This document shows positions 1 through 8,891 of a stretch of DNA of 64,000 bases, piece after piece. The stretch is taken from the NCBI GenBank assembly GCA_035515075.1, contig DATJBZ010000037.1:73473-137472 (forward strand), in the 5' to 3' direction. The DNA comes from Moheibacter sp035515075. GTDB lineage: Bacteria > Bacteroidota > Bacteroidia > Flavobacteriales > Weeksellaceae. A program made the position numbers and the translations under genes. Position 1 is the stretch's first letter; every line of letters begins with the position of its first letter. The notes beneath the pieces are model-generated. The model was not told where the DNA came from. It saw only the letters and a list, made by a program, of their open reading frames with translations, and searched no databases.

Positions 1-1
1 G

Positions 2-235
2 ATATTATCGGTGGAACAAGCAGAAGGAAGTCAACGTTTGGGAGATTTTACCATTGACAATGAAAAGAAATATGCGTTGATTTTGGGGAATGAAGTTGAT
101 GGTGTGCAGCAATCGGTGATTGACCAAAGCGACCATTGTTTAGAAGTTCCGCAAGGTGGCACCAAGCATTCTTTGAACGTGAGTGTTTGTGCTGGCGTGG
201 TTTTGTGGGATTTTTATAAAAATTTCGGAATTTAA
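2..235 (+). CDS. SpoU/TrmH-family RNA 2'-O-methyltransferase, C-terminal end (partial)
   Basis: The reading frame is open to the left edge, so this is the last ~77 residues of a longer protein. It shows the knotted C-terminal part of a SPOUT methyltransferase: the AdoMet-binding stretch LILGNEVDGV and the final loop HSLNVSVCAGVVLWDFY, in which the S-L-N-V element is characteristic of SpoU enzymes. Such enzymes methylate ribose 2'-OH in tRNA or rRNA. The substrate cannot be told because the N-terminal part lies outside the window. The neighbour yidD begins 35 bases downstream on the same strand. Confidence 0.85.
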   Translation: MLSVEQAEGSQRLGDFTIDNEKKYALILGNEVDGVQQSVIDQSDHCLEVPQGGTKHSLNVSVCAGVVLWDFYKNFGI

Positions 236-270
236 ACGGAATTATTTTTATATGCCTAAATTTGTTTCCA

Positions 271-516
271 ATGAAAAAAGTCCAAAAAATATTGATTTTT
301 CCATGGGTCGTATTGATTCGCTTTTATCAAATTGCGATTTCGCCTTTGTTGGGCAGCAATTGTCGATTTTCACCGACTTGTTCACACTATATGTTGGAAG
401 CATTGCGTGTGCATGGATTGATAAAAGGATTATATTTGGGCATTCATAGGATTTTTCGTTGTCATCCTTGGGGTGGAAGTGGATGGGATCCTGTACCAAA
501 AAAAGAAAATATATGA
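271..516 (+). CDS. yidD: Membrane protein insertion efficiency factor YidD
   Basis: An 81-residue protein of the YidD (DUF37) family, which assists YidC-dependent insertion of inner-membrane proteins. Diagnostic elements are the amphipathic N-terminal helix, the conserved cysteine segment SNCRFSPTCS, and the C-terminal RCHPWGGSGWDPVP. A TTG nine bases upstream (262) is in frame, but the ATG at 271 gives the normal family start MKKVQKILIFP. The stop overlaps the start of lgt in an ATGA junction (513-516), so the two genes are probably translationally coupled. Confidence 0.93.
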   Translation: MKKVQKILIFPWVVLIRFYQIAISPLLGSNCRFSPTCSHYMLEALRVHGLIKGLYLGIHRIFRCHPWGGSGWDPVPKKENI

Positions 517-1415
517 CAAAACTATTGTTTATCAACTGGGAGATTGACCCAGTCATGATTGGATTAGGTCCGATTCAAATCCACTATTATAGCTTAATGT
601 GGATTTTGGCATTTGTAATGGGCTGGTATGTGATGAAAAAGATCTTCTCCATAGACAAAATCAAAATTGAATTGTTGGATCCTTTGTTTTTGTATTCTTT
701 TTTGGGTGTGATCATCGGTGCGCGTTTGGGGGAGTTGTTTTACAATATTGATATGTACCAAGGCATGCCTTTTATGAATGCTTTGATTGAGATCTTTTTA
801 CCAGTTCAGCCAAATCCCAATGAAGCCGCTTTTTTTGGCTTGTTAAAGGGTTATGAATTCACCGGCTTTAGAGGATTGGCGAGTCATGGCGCTGCATTGG
901 GCTTTTTGTTGTCCGCGTATTTGTTCAACCGAAAATATTTGAATAAAAATTTATTTTGGTTGTTGGACCGTGTAGCGATCACCGTTCCTTTGGGAGGCGC
1001 AGCGATTCGTTTGGGAAATTTTTTCAATTCAGAAATGGTCGGAAGTCCATCGGAATTGCCATGGGCAGTAAAGTTCATCAACCAAAGTTTGAGTTATGGT
1101 CCTGTGGTTCCGCGCCATCCAGCGCAGTTGTATGAAGCGGTATGTTATGTGATTGTGTTCTTTGTCATTTGGCACATTTATCGCAAAACCAACAAAAAAT
1201 TGCTACAAGGTTATATTTTCGGCGTTTTCTTTATTTTGTTGTGGATGGTTCGATTTGTGGTCGAATTTTTCAAAGAAAATCAAGGGCAAGAATTTGTTGC
1301 ACAAAGTTTGAAAATAGGTTTAAACAATGGCCAAATCCTTAGCATTCCGTTTATTTTATTGGGTGTTGTAGTCATGTTGACCTCAAAAAATAGATTAGAT
1401 AAAGAAGTAAAATAA
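513..1415 (+). CDS. lgt: Prolipoprotein diacylglyceryl transferase
   Basis: A 300-residue polytopic inner-membrane enzyme that transfers diacylglycerol from phosphatidylglycerol to the lipobox cysteine of prelipoproteins, the first step of lipoprotein maturation. The family signature RLGNFFNSEMVG is at about residues 166-177, and the conserved RGL-SHG element at about 120-126. The open frame extends upstream inside yidD, but the ATG at 513, overlapping the yidD stop by four bases, gives a normal N-terminus (MTKLLFINWEID). Many lipoproteins in this window would be its substrates. DUF192 follows after one base. Confidence 0.96.
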   Translation: MTKLLFINWEIDPVMIGLGPIQIHYYSLMWILAFVMGWYVMKKIFSIDKIKIELLDPLFLYSFLGVIIGARLGELFYNIDMYQGMPFMNALIEIFLPVQPNPNEAAFFGLLKGYEFTGFRGLASHGAALGFLLSAYLFNRKYLNKNLFWLLDRVAITVPLGGAAIRLGNFFNSEMVGSPSELPWAVKFINQSLSYGPVVPRHPAQLYEAVCYVIVFFVIWHIYRKTNKKLLQGYIFGVFFILLWMVRFVVEFFKENQGQEFVAQSLKIGLNNGQILSIPFILLGVVVMLTSKNRLDKEVK

Positions 1416-1416
1416 G

Positions 1417-1926
1417 ATGAAAAAAATAAGTTGGGTGCTTGGCATATTATTGTTGATGCAAGCTTGTGAGAAAACAGAAAGCCAAAGTGTTACACAAGAT
1501 TTGGTGGAAATTGAATTTACCAAAGAAGGCGTTTTGACCTTTTCAAATGAAGAAGGCGTTGCATTGAAAACCATTGACATTGAAATTGCGGACAATGCCA
1601 ACAAGCGGGCAAGAGGTTTGATGGACCGTTCAGAAATGGCGGATAACCAAGGGATGTTGTTTATATTTGGTGATGATGAAGTAAGAAAACATACGTTTTA
1701 CATGAAAAACACCCGAATTCCATTGGATATTCTTTATTTTGATCGCGATTCGGTTTTGATCAACATTGCTCGAAATGCAAAACCAGGTGCAGATTCAGAA
1801 TTGGCGGGTGGAACGGTTGCTGCAGCCAAAGAAGATTCGAAATTCGTCGTTGAAGTCAATGGTGGATTGGCCGAAAAATGGGGCATTGAAGAAGGGGTGA
1901 CCAAAATCAATTGGCAAAGAAATTAA
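1417..1926 (+). CDS. DUF192 family exported protein
   Basis: A 169-residue protein with an N-terminal signal and a possible lipobox ending at Cys17 (LLMQAC; Q at -2 is unusual). The DUF192 domain covers about residues 50-165, with the family core ARGLMDRSEM, the GMLFIF segment and the FYMKNTRIPLDILYFD segment. DUF192 proteins are small periplasmic or secreted beta-barrel-like proteins of unknown biochemical function. The gene begins one base after the lgt stop, so it is probably in the yidD-lgt operon. Confidence 0.85.
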   Translation: MKKISWVLGILLLMQACEKTESQSVTQDLVEIEFTKEGVLTFSNEEGVALKTIDIEIADNANKRARGLMDRSEMADNQGMLFIFGDDEVRKHTFYMKNTRIPLDILYFDRDSVLINIARNAKPGADSELAGGTVAAAKEDSKFVVEVNGGLAEKWGIEEGVTKINWQRN

Positions 1927-1958
1927 TTGGAAATTAGAATAACTTAAACAATAAAAGT

Positions 1959-2402
1959 ATGGGAGTAATCAAAGAATTTAAAGAATTTGCAGTCAAAGGC
2001 AATGCTTTTGATATGGCAGTAGGGGTGATCATTGGTGGTGCTTTTGGAACAATTGTTTCCAGTATCATTGATGATTTGGTGATGCCAATTGTGGCAGCCA
2101 TCATTGGTAAACCAGATTTTAGTAGCATTTATTTTGCCATGGGAACAGGCGCTTCAGAAATTCCTGCAGGAGCAACTTTGGCTCAGGCAAGAGAGTTGGC
2201 GCCAGATGCAGCGATTTTTGCTTATGGTAATTTCATTACTGTAGCCATCAACTTTATCATGTTGGCATTTGTGGTTTTCATGTTGGTCAAATCGATCAAT
2301 AAGATGAAAAGAAAGCAAGAAGCAGCGCCTGAAGCAGCGCCAGCACCAACTGCAGAAGAGACTTTGTTGACAGAGATCAGGGATCTATTGAAAAACAAAT
2401 AA
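1959..2402 (+). CDS. mscL: Large-conductance mechanosensitive channel MscL
   Basis: A 147-residue homopentameric inner-membrane channel that opens at high membrane tension to release solutes during hypo-osmotic shock. The N-terminal KEFKEFAVKGNAFDMAVGVI with its first transmembrane helix (about residues 15-45) is classic MscL. A second membrane helix lies at about 85-110, then an Ala/Pro linker and the C-terminal bundle helix ending LLTEIRDLLKNK. Length is normal for the family. It follows the DUF192 gene by 32 bases. Confidence 0.97.
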   Translation: MGVIKEFKEFAVKGNAFDMAVGVIIGGAFGTIVSSIIDDLVMPIVAAIIGKPDFSSIYFAMGTGASEIPAGATLAQARELAPDAAIFAYGNFITVAINFIMLAFVVFMLVKSINKMKRKQEAAPEAAPAPTAEETLLTEIRDLLKNK

Positions 2403-2493
2403 ACTATTCGAATCGGATAATCATAGGGTCTGTTTGAATGCTTGCATTACTTTCAAACAGACTCCTTTTGTATTATATCAAAAACAAAACATC

Positions 2494-3588
2494 ATGAAAC
2501 TTTCTCTTGTTCTTGAAGAATTAGAAAAATTGGCGCCAACTGCTTATGCAGAAGGTTTTGACAATGTGGGTTTACTCGTTGGGGATCCAGCGGCTGAAAT
2601 TTCAAAAATTTTGGTGACTTTGGATACTTTGGAAACGGTAGTGGACGAAGCCATTGAGAAGGGCGCGAATTTGATCATCAGTTTTCATCCCATCGTTTTT
2701 TCTGGATTGAAAAAAATTACGGGAAAAACCTATGTCGAGCGGGTAGTGCAAAAAGCGATCAAGCATGACATCAATATTTATGCAACGCACACGGCTTTGG
2801 ACAATGCTTGGTTGGGTGTCAACCATCAAATCGCTCAACAATTGAAATTGAAGCACACTGAAATATTGCTTCCTCAAAAAAGTACCTTGCAACAACTGGT
2901 GACCTATGTGCCGGTAGAGTTTGCGGCAGCTTTGAGACAAAGTTTGTTTGAAGCAGGCGCAGGAAAAATTGGGAATTACGACCAATGCAGTTTCAATGTC
3001 GAAGGAAAGGGAACTTTCAGAGGTGGAGTTCATTCCAATCCCAAAATCGGGAGTATCAATGAATTTCGAACTGAAAATGAGGTGCGCATTAGCGTTTTGG
3101 TGCCCAAACATTTGAAAGGGGAAATTCTGGATGCACTGATGAAAAATGAGTTTTATGAAGAAATCGCTTATGAATTAATCGATTTAAATAATGAGAATCA
3201 ACACATCGGAATGGGCATGATTGGCGAGTTGGAAGAAGCGATGGAAGAAGTGGAGTTCTTGAATTATTTAAAAGAAAATATGCAAACCGAAATGGTCCGG
3301 CATTCTCAACTTTTGGGCAAGAAAGTGAAAAAAATCGCTGTGCTAGGCGGCTCTGGTAGTTTTGCGATACAGAATGCATTGCAAAAAGGCGCCGATGTTT
3401 TTGTGACGGCAGATTTGAAATACCATGACTTTTTTCAAGCAGAAGACCGGATTTTGTTGGCAGATATTGGACATTATGAGTCAGAACAATTCACTAAAAA
3501 CTTATTAACTGCTTACCTGTCAGAAAAATTCCCTAATTTTGCAGTCCTTAAATCAGAGATTGATACAAATCCTGTTCATTACACGTAA
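2494..3588 (+). CDS. NIF3-family dinuclear metal centre protein (YbgI/YqfO type)
   Basis: A 364-residue NIF3-like protein. Family features are the N-terminal EGFDNVGLLVGD, the metal-ligand segments SFHPIVFSGLKK and TALDNAWLGVN, and the C-terminal ADIGHYESEQF that supplies the last His and Glu ligands. The extra ~100 residues between the two metal-binding halves match the longer YqfO-type architecture with an inserted domain. The biochemical role is unsettled; some members have been tied to GTP cyclohydrolase-like folds. The ATG at 2494 (MKLSLVLEEL) is preferred over an upstream in-frame ATG at 2434. The next gene starts four bases downstream, and pairing with the CT398-like gene is common in Bacteroidota. 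Confidence 0.92.
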   Translation: MKLSLVLEELEKLAPTAYAEGFDNVGLLVGDPAAEISKILVTLDTLETVVDEAIEKGANLIISFHPIVFSGLKKITGKTYVERVVQKAIKHDINIYATHTALDNAWLGVNHQIAQQLKLKHTEILLPQKSTLQQLVTYVPVEFAAALRQSLFEAGAGKIGNYDQCSFNVEGKGTFRGGVHSNPKIGSINEFRTENEVRISVLVPKHLKGEILDALMKNEFYEEIAYELIDLNNENQHIGMGMIGELEEAMEEVEFLNYLKENMQTEMVRHSQLLGKKVKKIAVLGGSGSFAIQNALQKGADVFVTADLKYHDFFQAEDRILLADIGHYESEQFTKNLLTAYLSEKFPNFAVLKSEIDTNPVHYT

Positions 3589-3591
3589 GAT

Positions 3592-4374
3592 ATGGCAAAA
3601 AAAACTGAACAAAAAGAAATGAGCGTTGAAGAAAAACTTCGCGCCCTGTATGATTTACAATTGGTTGACTCTCGTCTGGACGAAATTCGAAACACCCGTG
3701 GTGAATTGCCATTGGAGGTAGAGGATTTGAGCGATGACGTGGCCCAAATGGAAAAAAGAATTCAGAAAATGGATGTGGAAATCCAGGAGTGGAATGTGGA
3801 AATCAAGTCGAAAAAAGAAGCGATCAAAGCTTCTGAAGCATTGATGAAAAAATATGCGAAACAACAAGACAATGTGAGAAACAACCGTGAATTCGAATCT
3901 TTGGCCAAAGAAATTGAATACCAAGATTTAGAAATTCAATTGTTTGAAAAACGCATCAAAGAGTTCAATGCAAGAATTGACCACAAGAAAGAAGCACAAC
4001 AGGAAGCTAATGAGCGTTTGGCATCAATGAATGAACATTTGAAGCACAAAAAAGCAGAGTTGGATTCCATTGTCAAAGAAACAGAAAAGGAAGAAAAATT
4101 TTTGTTGAAAAAATCAGAGGAGTTTGCATCTGTCATCGAAGAGCGTTTGTTGAAAGCGTACAAGAGAATTCGTAGCAACATGAAAAACGGTTTGGCTGTG
4201 GTTCCAGTGCACCGTGATGCTTCTGTAGGATCATTCTTTACCATTCCTCCGCAAAAACAGATGGACATTGCGCAACGCAAGAAGATTATTTTTGATGAGC
4301 ACAGTGGACGCATTTTGGTCGATGAAGAATTGGCGCAAGAAGAACAAGAAAAAATCGAAGCTTTGCTGAAATAA
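3592..4374 (+). CDS. Coiled-coil protein with degenerate C4 zinc ribbon (CT398-like)
   Basis: A 260-residue protein that is almost entirely charged coiled coil (about residues 10-195), followed by a short C-terminal module. The module fits the zinc-ribbon family of CT398-like proteins (PPQKQMDIAQRKKIIFDEHSGRILVDEE), but the four cysteines expected in two CxxC knuckles are absent: the knuckle positions read ASVGS and DEHSG. It therefore should not bind zinc through that site. Function is unknown; a nucleic-acid or ribosome role has been suggested for the family. It lies four bases after the NIF3-family gene and ends in a clear terminator. Confidence 0.85.
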   Translation: MAKKTEQKEMSVEEKLRALYDLQLVDSRLDEIRNTRGELPLEVEDLSDDVAQMEKRIQKMDVEIQEWNVEIKSKKEAIKASEALMKKYAKQQDNVRNNREFESLAKEIEYQDLEIQLFEKRIKEFNARIDHKKEAQQEANERLASMNEHLKHKKAELDSIVKETEKEEKFLLKKSEEFASVIEERLLKAYKRIRSNMKNGLAVVPVHRDASVGSFFTIPPQKQMDIAQRKKIIFDEHSGRILVDEELAQEEQEKIEALLK

Positions 4375-4406
4375 TTCTGCAATAGCAATTGATACAAAAA
4401 ATAAAA

Positions 4407-4437
4407 ACCGTTTTGACAAGATCAGAACGGTTTTTTT
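4407..4437 (+). terminator. Rho-independent terminator
   Basis: A 10-bp stem (ACCGTTTTGA against TCAGAACGGT, one wobble) with a five-base loop and a T run. It closes the NIF3/CT398-like transcript. Confidence 0.85.
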
Positions 4438-4466
4438 ATGCTTTCAAGTGATTTTATAAATTGAAA

Positions 4467-4853
4467 TTAAATGTCTTCAAAATCCAAATTGGTGAATGAT
4501 TGGGCAACTGAATTTTCGCTTGTGCTTTCGTGGCCGAAATTGGCTTCGTAATTTTTCTGATGGCGTTCCGAAATGACTTCTTCACCTTTTTGGTCCACAA
4601 CATACGAAGTAGTTTCATCTAAAATCTCTCTGAAATTTTCAAAATCTTCTTTGTACAAATAAATTTTATGCTTTTTGTAGAAGAAGGAACCATCTTCATT
4701 GGTGTTTTTTTTGCTTTCGGTGATGGTCAGATAATAATCTCCCGCACGGGTTTCTCTGACATCAAAAAAATAGGTTCTGCGACCTGCTCTAAGCACTTTA
4801 GAATAAATTCCGTCTGCTTCTGTTCTTTCTAAATTTTCATTTTCATTCATCAT
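4467..4853 (-). CDS. PUR-domain DNA/RNA-binding protein (DUF3276)
   Basis: A 128-residue protein of the DUF3276 family, bacterial relatives of PUR-alpha that bind single-stranded nucleic acids. The PUR fold covers about residues 10-95: GIYSKVLRAGRRTYFFDVRET, DYYLTITESKK, and KHKIYLYKEDFENFREILDE. The acidic tail is low-complexity. Two consecutive ATG codons (4853, 4850) are possible starts; the upstream frame to 4883 looks unconserved. A TAGATTTG -7-like box lies at 4892-4885 on the same strand. Confidence 0.88.
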   Translation of the reverse strand: MMNENENLERTEADGIYSKVLRAGRRTYFFDVRETRAGDYYLTITESKKNTNEDGSFFYKKHKIYLYKEDFENFREILDETTSYVVDQKGEEVISERHQKNYEANFGHESTSENSVAQSFTNLDFEDI

Positions 4854-4962
4854 GGGTGTATTGGAAAGTGTTAATCTTAGCAAACAAATCTATAAAAAAA
4901 ATGTTAATTAACAATTTTTAAGAGAAAAATTCCTGCGGGTTGATCGCTTTTATAAAAGGCCA

Positions 4963-4999
4963 TAAAAAAATGGCCAGTGTTTGTACTGACCATTTTTTA
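4963..4999 (-). terminator. Rho-independent terminator of sppA
   Basis: A 12-bp stem (4967-4978 with 4985-4996) that is fully paired, with one G-U, only when read on the minus strand, flanked by a T run on that strand. It sits 22 bases past the sppA stop. Confidence 0.8.
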
Positions 5000-5020
5000 T
5001 AAAAAGGGAAATGAAAAGTG

Positions 5021-6796
5021 TTATTTTATTTTGATGTCAAAAGGCATGCGAACTTGTATGCCTTGACCTTCTTTCATGGACTTCAACTCTTTGTACATTT
5101 GAAAATAATCATTGCCCAATTCTTGTTGAATGAAAGCTTCTGATTGAACATTTTGAAAGCCTTTCAAATATTCTTCAATGCCTCCTTTTCTAAATGGATA
5201 ACTTTGAACGGAATATTTTTCAATGTTTGCTTTTTGTGCAGCTGCTTGGATGGCTTCTTCCAAAGTCCCAAAACGGTCGATCAGTCCACGTTCTAATGCT
5301 GCCGTTCCCGACCAAACGCGTCCTCCTCCGACTGCGTCTACTTCTTCATAGGTCATTTGTCGACCAGCCATCACGTGTTGAACAAAAACGCTGTACACAT
5401 TTTCAGTCATTTGCGTCATCGTACCCATGCCGTTTTCTGACATTGGATTGAATACGGTGCGTAAAAAATCTGCGTTTTCATTGGTATTGACCACATCTGT
5501 TGTAAAGCCCAAGTTGTTGACTAATTTTTTGAAATTGGGCACCATGCCAAATACGCCAATCGATCCAGTGATGGTATTGGGGCTAGCAAAAATAGAATCT
5601 GCTGCCATGGCGATATAGTATCCACCAGATGCTGCCACATCACCAAAGGAAACGATGATGGGTTTCTTTTTGTGCAATTCCTTCAATTCTTGCAAGATTT
5701 CTTCCGCCGCATCTGCACTTCCACCTGGAGAATTCACCCGAAGCACAACTGCTTTGACATGGTCATTGTTGGCCAACTTTCGAATTTCTTTTTTATAAAC
5801 CTCTGATTGAATGCCTGAATAGGATTCACCTGGCATGATGACGCCTGAAGCATACAATACAGCAACCTGGTTCTTCGTATTGTCGTTCTTTAAGGAAGCT
5901 GCATAATCAGTTAAGTTGACAGTATGTTTGGCGAGTACCTCATAAGGAATGTCTTTTTCTTTGATGTCCAAAGCCAATCGTTGGATCAAAGCGTTTTCAT
6001 ATTCTTTTTCATGGGCGATTTTATCGACCAACTTTGCGTTCAAAGAAGTATTGGGATTGAATGCGAAAAGGCTGTCCACATTTTGATTCAAAGTTTCAAC
6101 CGACATATTTCTTGATTGTGCAACTTCTTTGGCATAAACCGCCCAAATGTCACCGAGCAAAAGATCCAATTGCTCCCGGTTTTCATCGGACAAATCATCC
6201 CTTAGATAAGGTTCAACAGCAGCCTTGTATGCGCCATGACGGATGACTTGGAAATCAATGCCGTATTTGTCGCCAAAATTTTTGTAAAAAAGGACTTCAG
6301 AACTTAGTCCTTGGAAAAAGACCATGCCCAAAGGATTTTGAAAAATAGAATCGGCTGTTGAATTCAGAATATAAGCGGATTGATCGGCGTTGTGCGAATA
6401 AGCATAGATGAACTTTCCTTCCGATTTGAAATCCACCAATGCGTTTCGAATGTCGGTCAATTGAGACGTCCCACCATTAAAAGACTGAACTTTGAGACTG
6501 ATTCCTTTGATTTTATCATCTTCTTTGGCAGCTTGAATGGCGCGGATGATGGTGTTGAAATAGACACTTTCTTCTGTAGAAGGAGCGAATAGATTGAACT
6601 CTTCATCCATACTGCTTTCCTTGATGGGCGCATTGAAAGTCAATTCCAAAATGGAGTTGTCTTTGGTCGATTTTTTATTGAACATTTCACCTGCCATTGA
6701 AAACATAACAATGACAAATAATGCCAACCCAAAGAGTGAAAACGTAAGGATGTTTCCAATGATGACGGCAACCACATTGCCAAAAAATCTTTTCAT
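5021..6796 (-). CDS. sppA: Signal peptide peptidase SppA, 67K type
   Basis: A 591-residue double-length SppA, a membrane-anchored Ser/Lys protease that degrades signal peptides left in the inner membrane. A single N-terminal transmembrane helix (about residues 8-32) anchors two tandem protease domains. The catalytic lysine is in GAYKAAVEPY of the first domain, and the nucleophile serine is in the VAASGGYYIAMAAD motif of the second, the expected split active site of 67K SppA. It diverges from folK, whose start is 31 bases away. Confidence 0.94.
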   Translation of the reverse strand: MKRFFGNVVAVIIGNILTFSLFGLALFVIVMFSMAGEMFNKKSTKDNSILELTFNAPIKESSMDEEFNLFAPSTEESVYFNTIIRAIQAAKEDDKIKGISLKVQSFNGGTSQLTDIRNALVDFKSEGKFIYAYSHNADQSAYILNSTADSIFQNPLGMVFFQGLSSEVLFYKNFGDKYGIDFQVIRHGAYKAAVEPYLRDDLSDENREQLDLLLGDIWAVYAKEVAQSRNMSVETLNQNVDSLFAFNPNTSLNAKLVDKIAHEKEYENALIQRLALDIKEKDIPYEVLAKHTVNLTDYAASLKNDNTKNQVAVLYASGVIMPGESYSGIQSEVYKKEIRKLANNDHVKAVVLRVNSPGGSADAAEEILQELKELHKKKPIIVSFGDVAASGGYYIAMAADSIFASPNTITGSIGVFGMVPNFKKLVNNLGFTTDVVNTNENADFLRTVFNPMSENGMGTMTQMTENVYSVFVQHVMAGRQMTYEEVDAVGGGRVWSGTAALERGLIDRFGTLEEAIQAAAQKANIEKYSVQSYPFRKGGIEEYLKGFQNVQSEAFIQQELGNDYFQMYKELKSMKEGQGIQVRMPFDIKIK

Positions 6797-6827
6797 ATTT
6801 CAGAATATTAGTTGTTATTTTGCCGAT

Positions 6828-7244
6828 ATGTCGTACAATCGTGTGGTTTTGTTACTGGGAACGAATTTAAATAATAAAGAAAAAAATTTAAATGAAGCCA
6901 AGTCTTTGATAGAGTGTGAGATATCTTCTATTCACTCCACTTCTGAAATTTTGGAAACCGAACCAGAAGGCTATCAGTCTCAACATTCTTTCTTGAATCA
7001 GATGATTGAAATTCACACCTCTTGTTCTCCCATGGAATTACTACACAGCGTCAAAGCAATTGAAAATAAAATGGGTAGAAAGTATCTCACTACTGATCAA
7101 GTTTACCAAGATCGAATCATTGATATCGATATACTCACATTTAATGAGATTAATTTCAATAGTTCCCGATTAATTGTACCTCATCCTCAGATTAAAACTA
7201 GAAAATTCATAAATAGTTTTAGAAATTCCCTTTTGAAAGGATAA
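6828..7244 (+). CDS. folK: 2-amino-4-hydroxy-6-hydroxymethyldihydropteridine pyrophosphokinase
   Basis: A 138-residue HPPK of folate biosynthesis; it pyrophosphorylates 6-hydroxymethyl-dihydropterin using ATP. The start LLLGTNLNNKEKNL and the metal-binding core QDRIIDIDILTFNE (two catalytic Asp) are present, as is the late VPHPQI element. The ATG at 6828 is the only start that gives a normal N-terminus. Pairing with divergent sppA is frequent in Flavobacteriia. Confidence 0.94.
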   Translation: MSYNRVVLLLGTNLNNKEKNLNEAKSLIECEISSIHSTSEILETEPEGYQSQHSFLNQMIEIHTSCSPMELLHSVKAIENKMGRKYLTTDQVYQDRIIDIDILTFNEINFNSSRLIVPHPQIKTRKFINSFRNSLLKG

Positions 7245-7250
7245 TTTGAT

Positions 7251-7258
7251 TAAATTTG
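7251..7258 (+). promoter_or_regulatory. Bacteroidota -7 box upstream of the OmpA-family gene
   Basis: TAAATTTG matches TAnnTTTG and sits 55 bases before the ATG at 7314. No good TTTG lies at the usual 19-21 bases upstream, so only the -7 part is supported. Confidence 0.5.
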
Positions 7259-7313
7259 CCTAAAATATATTTTTAAGTATAAAATAGTTTATCAACCAAC
7301 CAAACAATATTTT

Positions 7314-8723
7314 ATGAAAAAATTTTGCTTACTCTCTTTGATGCTTTTTTGTGTACCATTGTTATTCGCACAAGAAAACCATCCAAAAAGATTTACCAAC
7401 GCTGACAAAGAATACAATGATTGGTATATTTCAGTTTTTGCTGGTGCCAATGCATTGCAAAACACAGATTTAGTGAGTTGGGGAAGTGGCTACGGCTTCA
7501 ATCCTGGCTATGACGTTCAATTGCAGTTGACCAAAGAAGTGACCCATGCTTTTGGGATTGCTTTGATGGGGCAACATGGGAAAACCAAACAATTTGGTAC
7601 GGGACTTCAAATTGACAAAAGACATGAATGGGAGGGAAAAACCACTTATTATGGTTTGACTTTACTAGGAGATTTGAATTTGAGCATGTTGTTCAGAAGA
7701 GTGGACAACCCTTCTCAATTTAAATGGGCTTGGCATGCATATGCTGGGGCTGGAATCATCGCTTACAAAGCAGAAAGAAGAGCAGTAGACGGTGACAATA
7801 TTTGGCGAATAGTTGATGACGTAAAATTCAATGACCGTTCGGTATTTGCGCAAGTCGGTACAGGGGTGCGTTACAAATTGAGCCGTAGGTTTGATATGGA
7901 AATGAGAGCCATGTACGTGATGACAGGAGATGAGGAGTTTGATGCTTCTGGTGAACCTGTCCCAGGTTATTGGACTTTAGCTGATAACGAAGAAGGTCGT
8001 GATGACAACATGATGACAGTTTCTTTGGGATTGCATTATAAAATTGGAAAACACAAAGAGTCATTGCAGTGGTATACTGCACCTGCACCTGTATTGAGCG
8101 TTGTTGATGCGCCTTGTACAGATAGTGACAATGATGGAGTTTGTGATATCATGGATCAATGTCCAGATACGCCAGAAGGATATGCAGTGGATGGCAAAGG
8201 TTGTCCATTGGATAGCGACAAAGATGGTGTGCCAGATACAATTGACGAATGTCCGACGATTCCAGGTCCTCCGACCAATAATGGATGTCCGATTCCAGTC
8301 GTTCAAGTAAGTGTTGGAAGCATTGCTTCTAATTTAACTGACATTATCCAAGGAATTGAATTTGATTATGACAAAGATGTGATCAGATCTGTTTCTTACC
8401 AGAAATTGGACCAAGCTTTCTATGTGTTGGAAGCACATCCTACTTATAAATTTTATGTAGAAGGACATACAGATGCAGCTGGAAGCGCTAAATATAACAT
8501 GGATTTATCTGAAAGAAGAGCCGCTTCTGTGGTGAGATATTTGGTAAACAAAGGAATTCCTAGCAGCCAATTGATTCCAGTAGGAAAAGGAAAATCTGAT
8601 TTGAAACACGTTGAATGTGATCCAACAAGCAACTGTGCGCCATGGAAAAACTTAGAGAACCGTCGCGTAGTATTTAAACCATACGGTGACCAAGACATGG
8701 ATGCAGTTGAGGTAGTTGAATAA
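7314..8723 (+). CDS. OmpA-family outer-membrane protein with TSP3 repeats
   Basis: A 469-residue outer-membrane protein. Residues 1-20 form a signal peptide. About 30-245 is a beta-barrel-like domain rich in alternating aromatic strands. Calcium-binding thrombospondin type 3 repeats follow (DSDNDGVCDIMDQCPDTP; DSDKDGVPDTIDECP). The C-terminal OmpA peptidoglycan-binding domain has YVEGHTDAAGSAKYNMDLSE and NRRVVF. The protein should tie the outer membrane to diaminopimelate-containing peptidoglycan. It ends in a strong terminator. Confidence 0.94.
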   Translation: MKKFCLLSLMLFCVPLLFAQENHPKRFTNADKEYNDWYISVFAGANALQNTDLVSWGSGYGFNPGYDVQLQLTKEVTHAFGIALMGQHGKTKQFGTGLQIDKRHEWEGKTTYYGLTLLGDLNLSMLFRRVDNPSQFKWAWHAYAGAGIIAYKAERRAVDGDNIWRIVDDVKFNDRSVFAQVGTGVRYKLSRRFDMEMRAMYVMTGDEEFDASGEPVPGYWTLADNEEGRDDNMMTVSLGLHYKIGKHKESLQWYTAPAPVLSVVDAPCTDSDNDGVCDIMDQCPDTPEGYAVDGKGCPLDSDKDGVPDTIDECPTIPGPPTNNGCPIPVVQVSVGSIASNLTDIIQGIEFDYDKDVIRSVSYQKLDQAFYVLEAHPTYKFYVEGHTDAAGSAKYNMDLSERRAASVVRYLVNKGIPSSQLIPVGKGKSDLKHVECDPTSNCAPWKNLENRRVVFKPYGDQDMDAVEVVE

Positions 8724-8743
8724 ACTCAATATTTACACTATAC

Positions 8744-8778
8744 AAAAGCCGTTTCATTGATTTGAAACGGCTTTTTTT
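8744..8778 (+). terminator. Rho-independent terminator
   Basis: A 13-bp perfect stem (AAAAGCCGTTTCA with its complement, five-base loop) followed by a T run, 21 bases after the OmpA-family stop. Confidence 0.92.
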
Positions 8779-8891
8779 GTTCTTGATGTTCTTTAGTTGT
8801 AACAATGTTTATAGTGATAGCAAGAAAATTGAATGGCTGTTGGATGAAGATTTAATTAATGGTTTAAATTAGTGAATTCAAATTAATAGAC

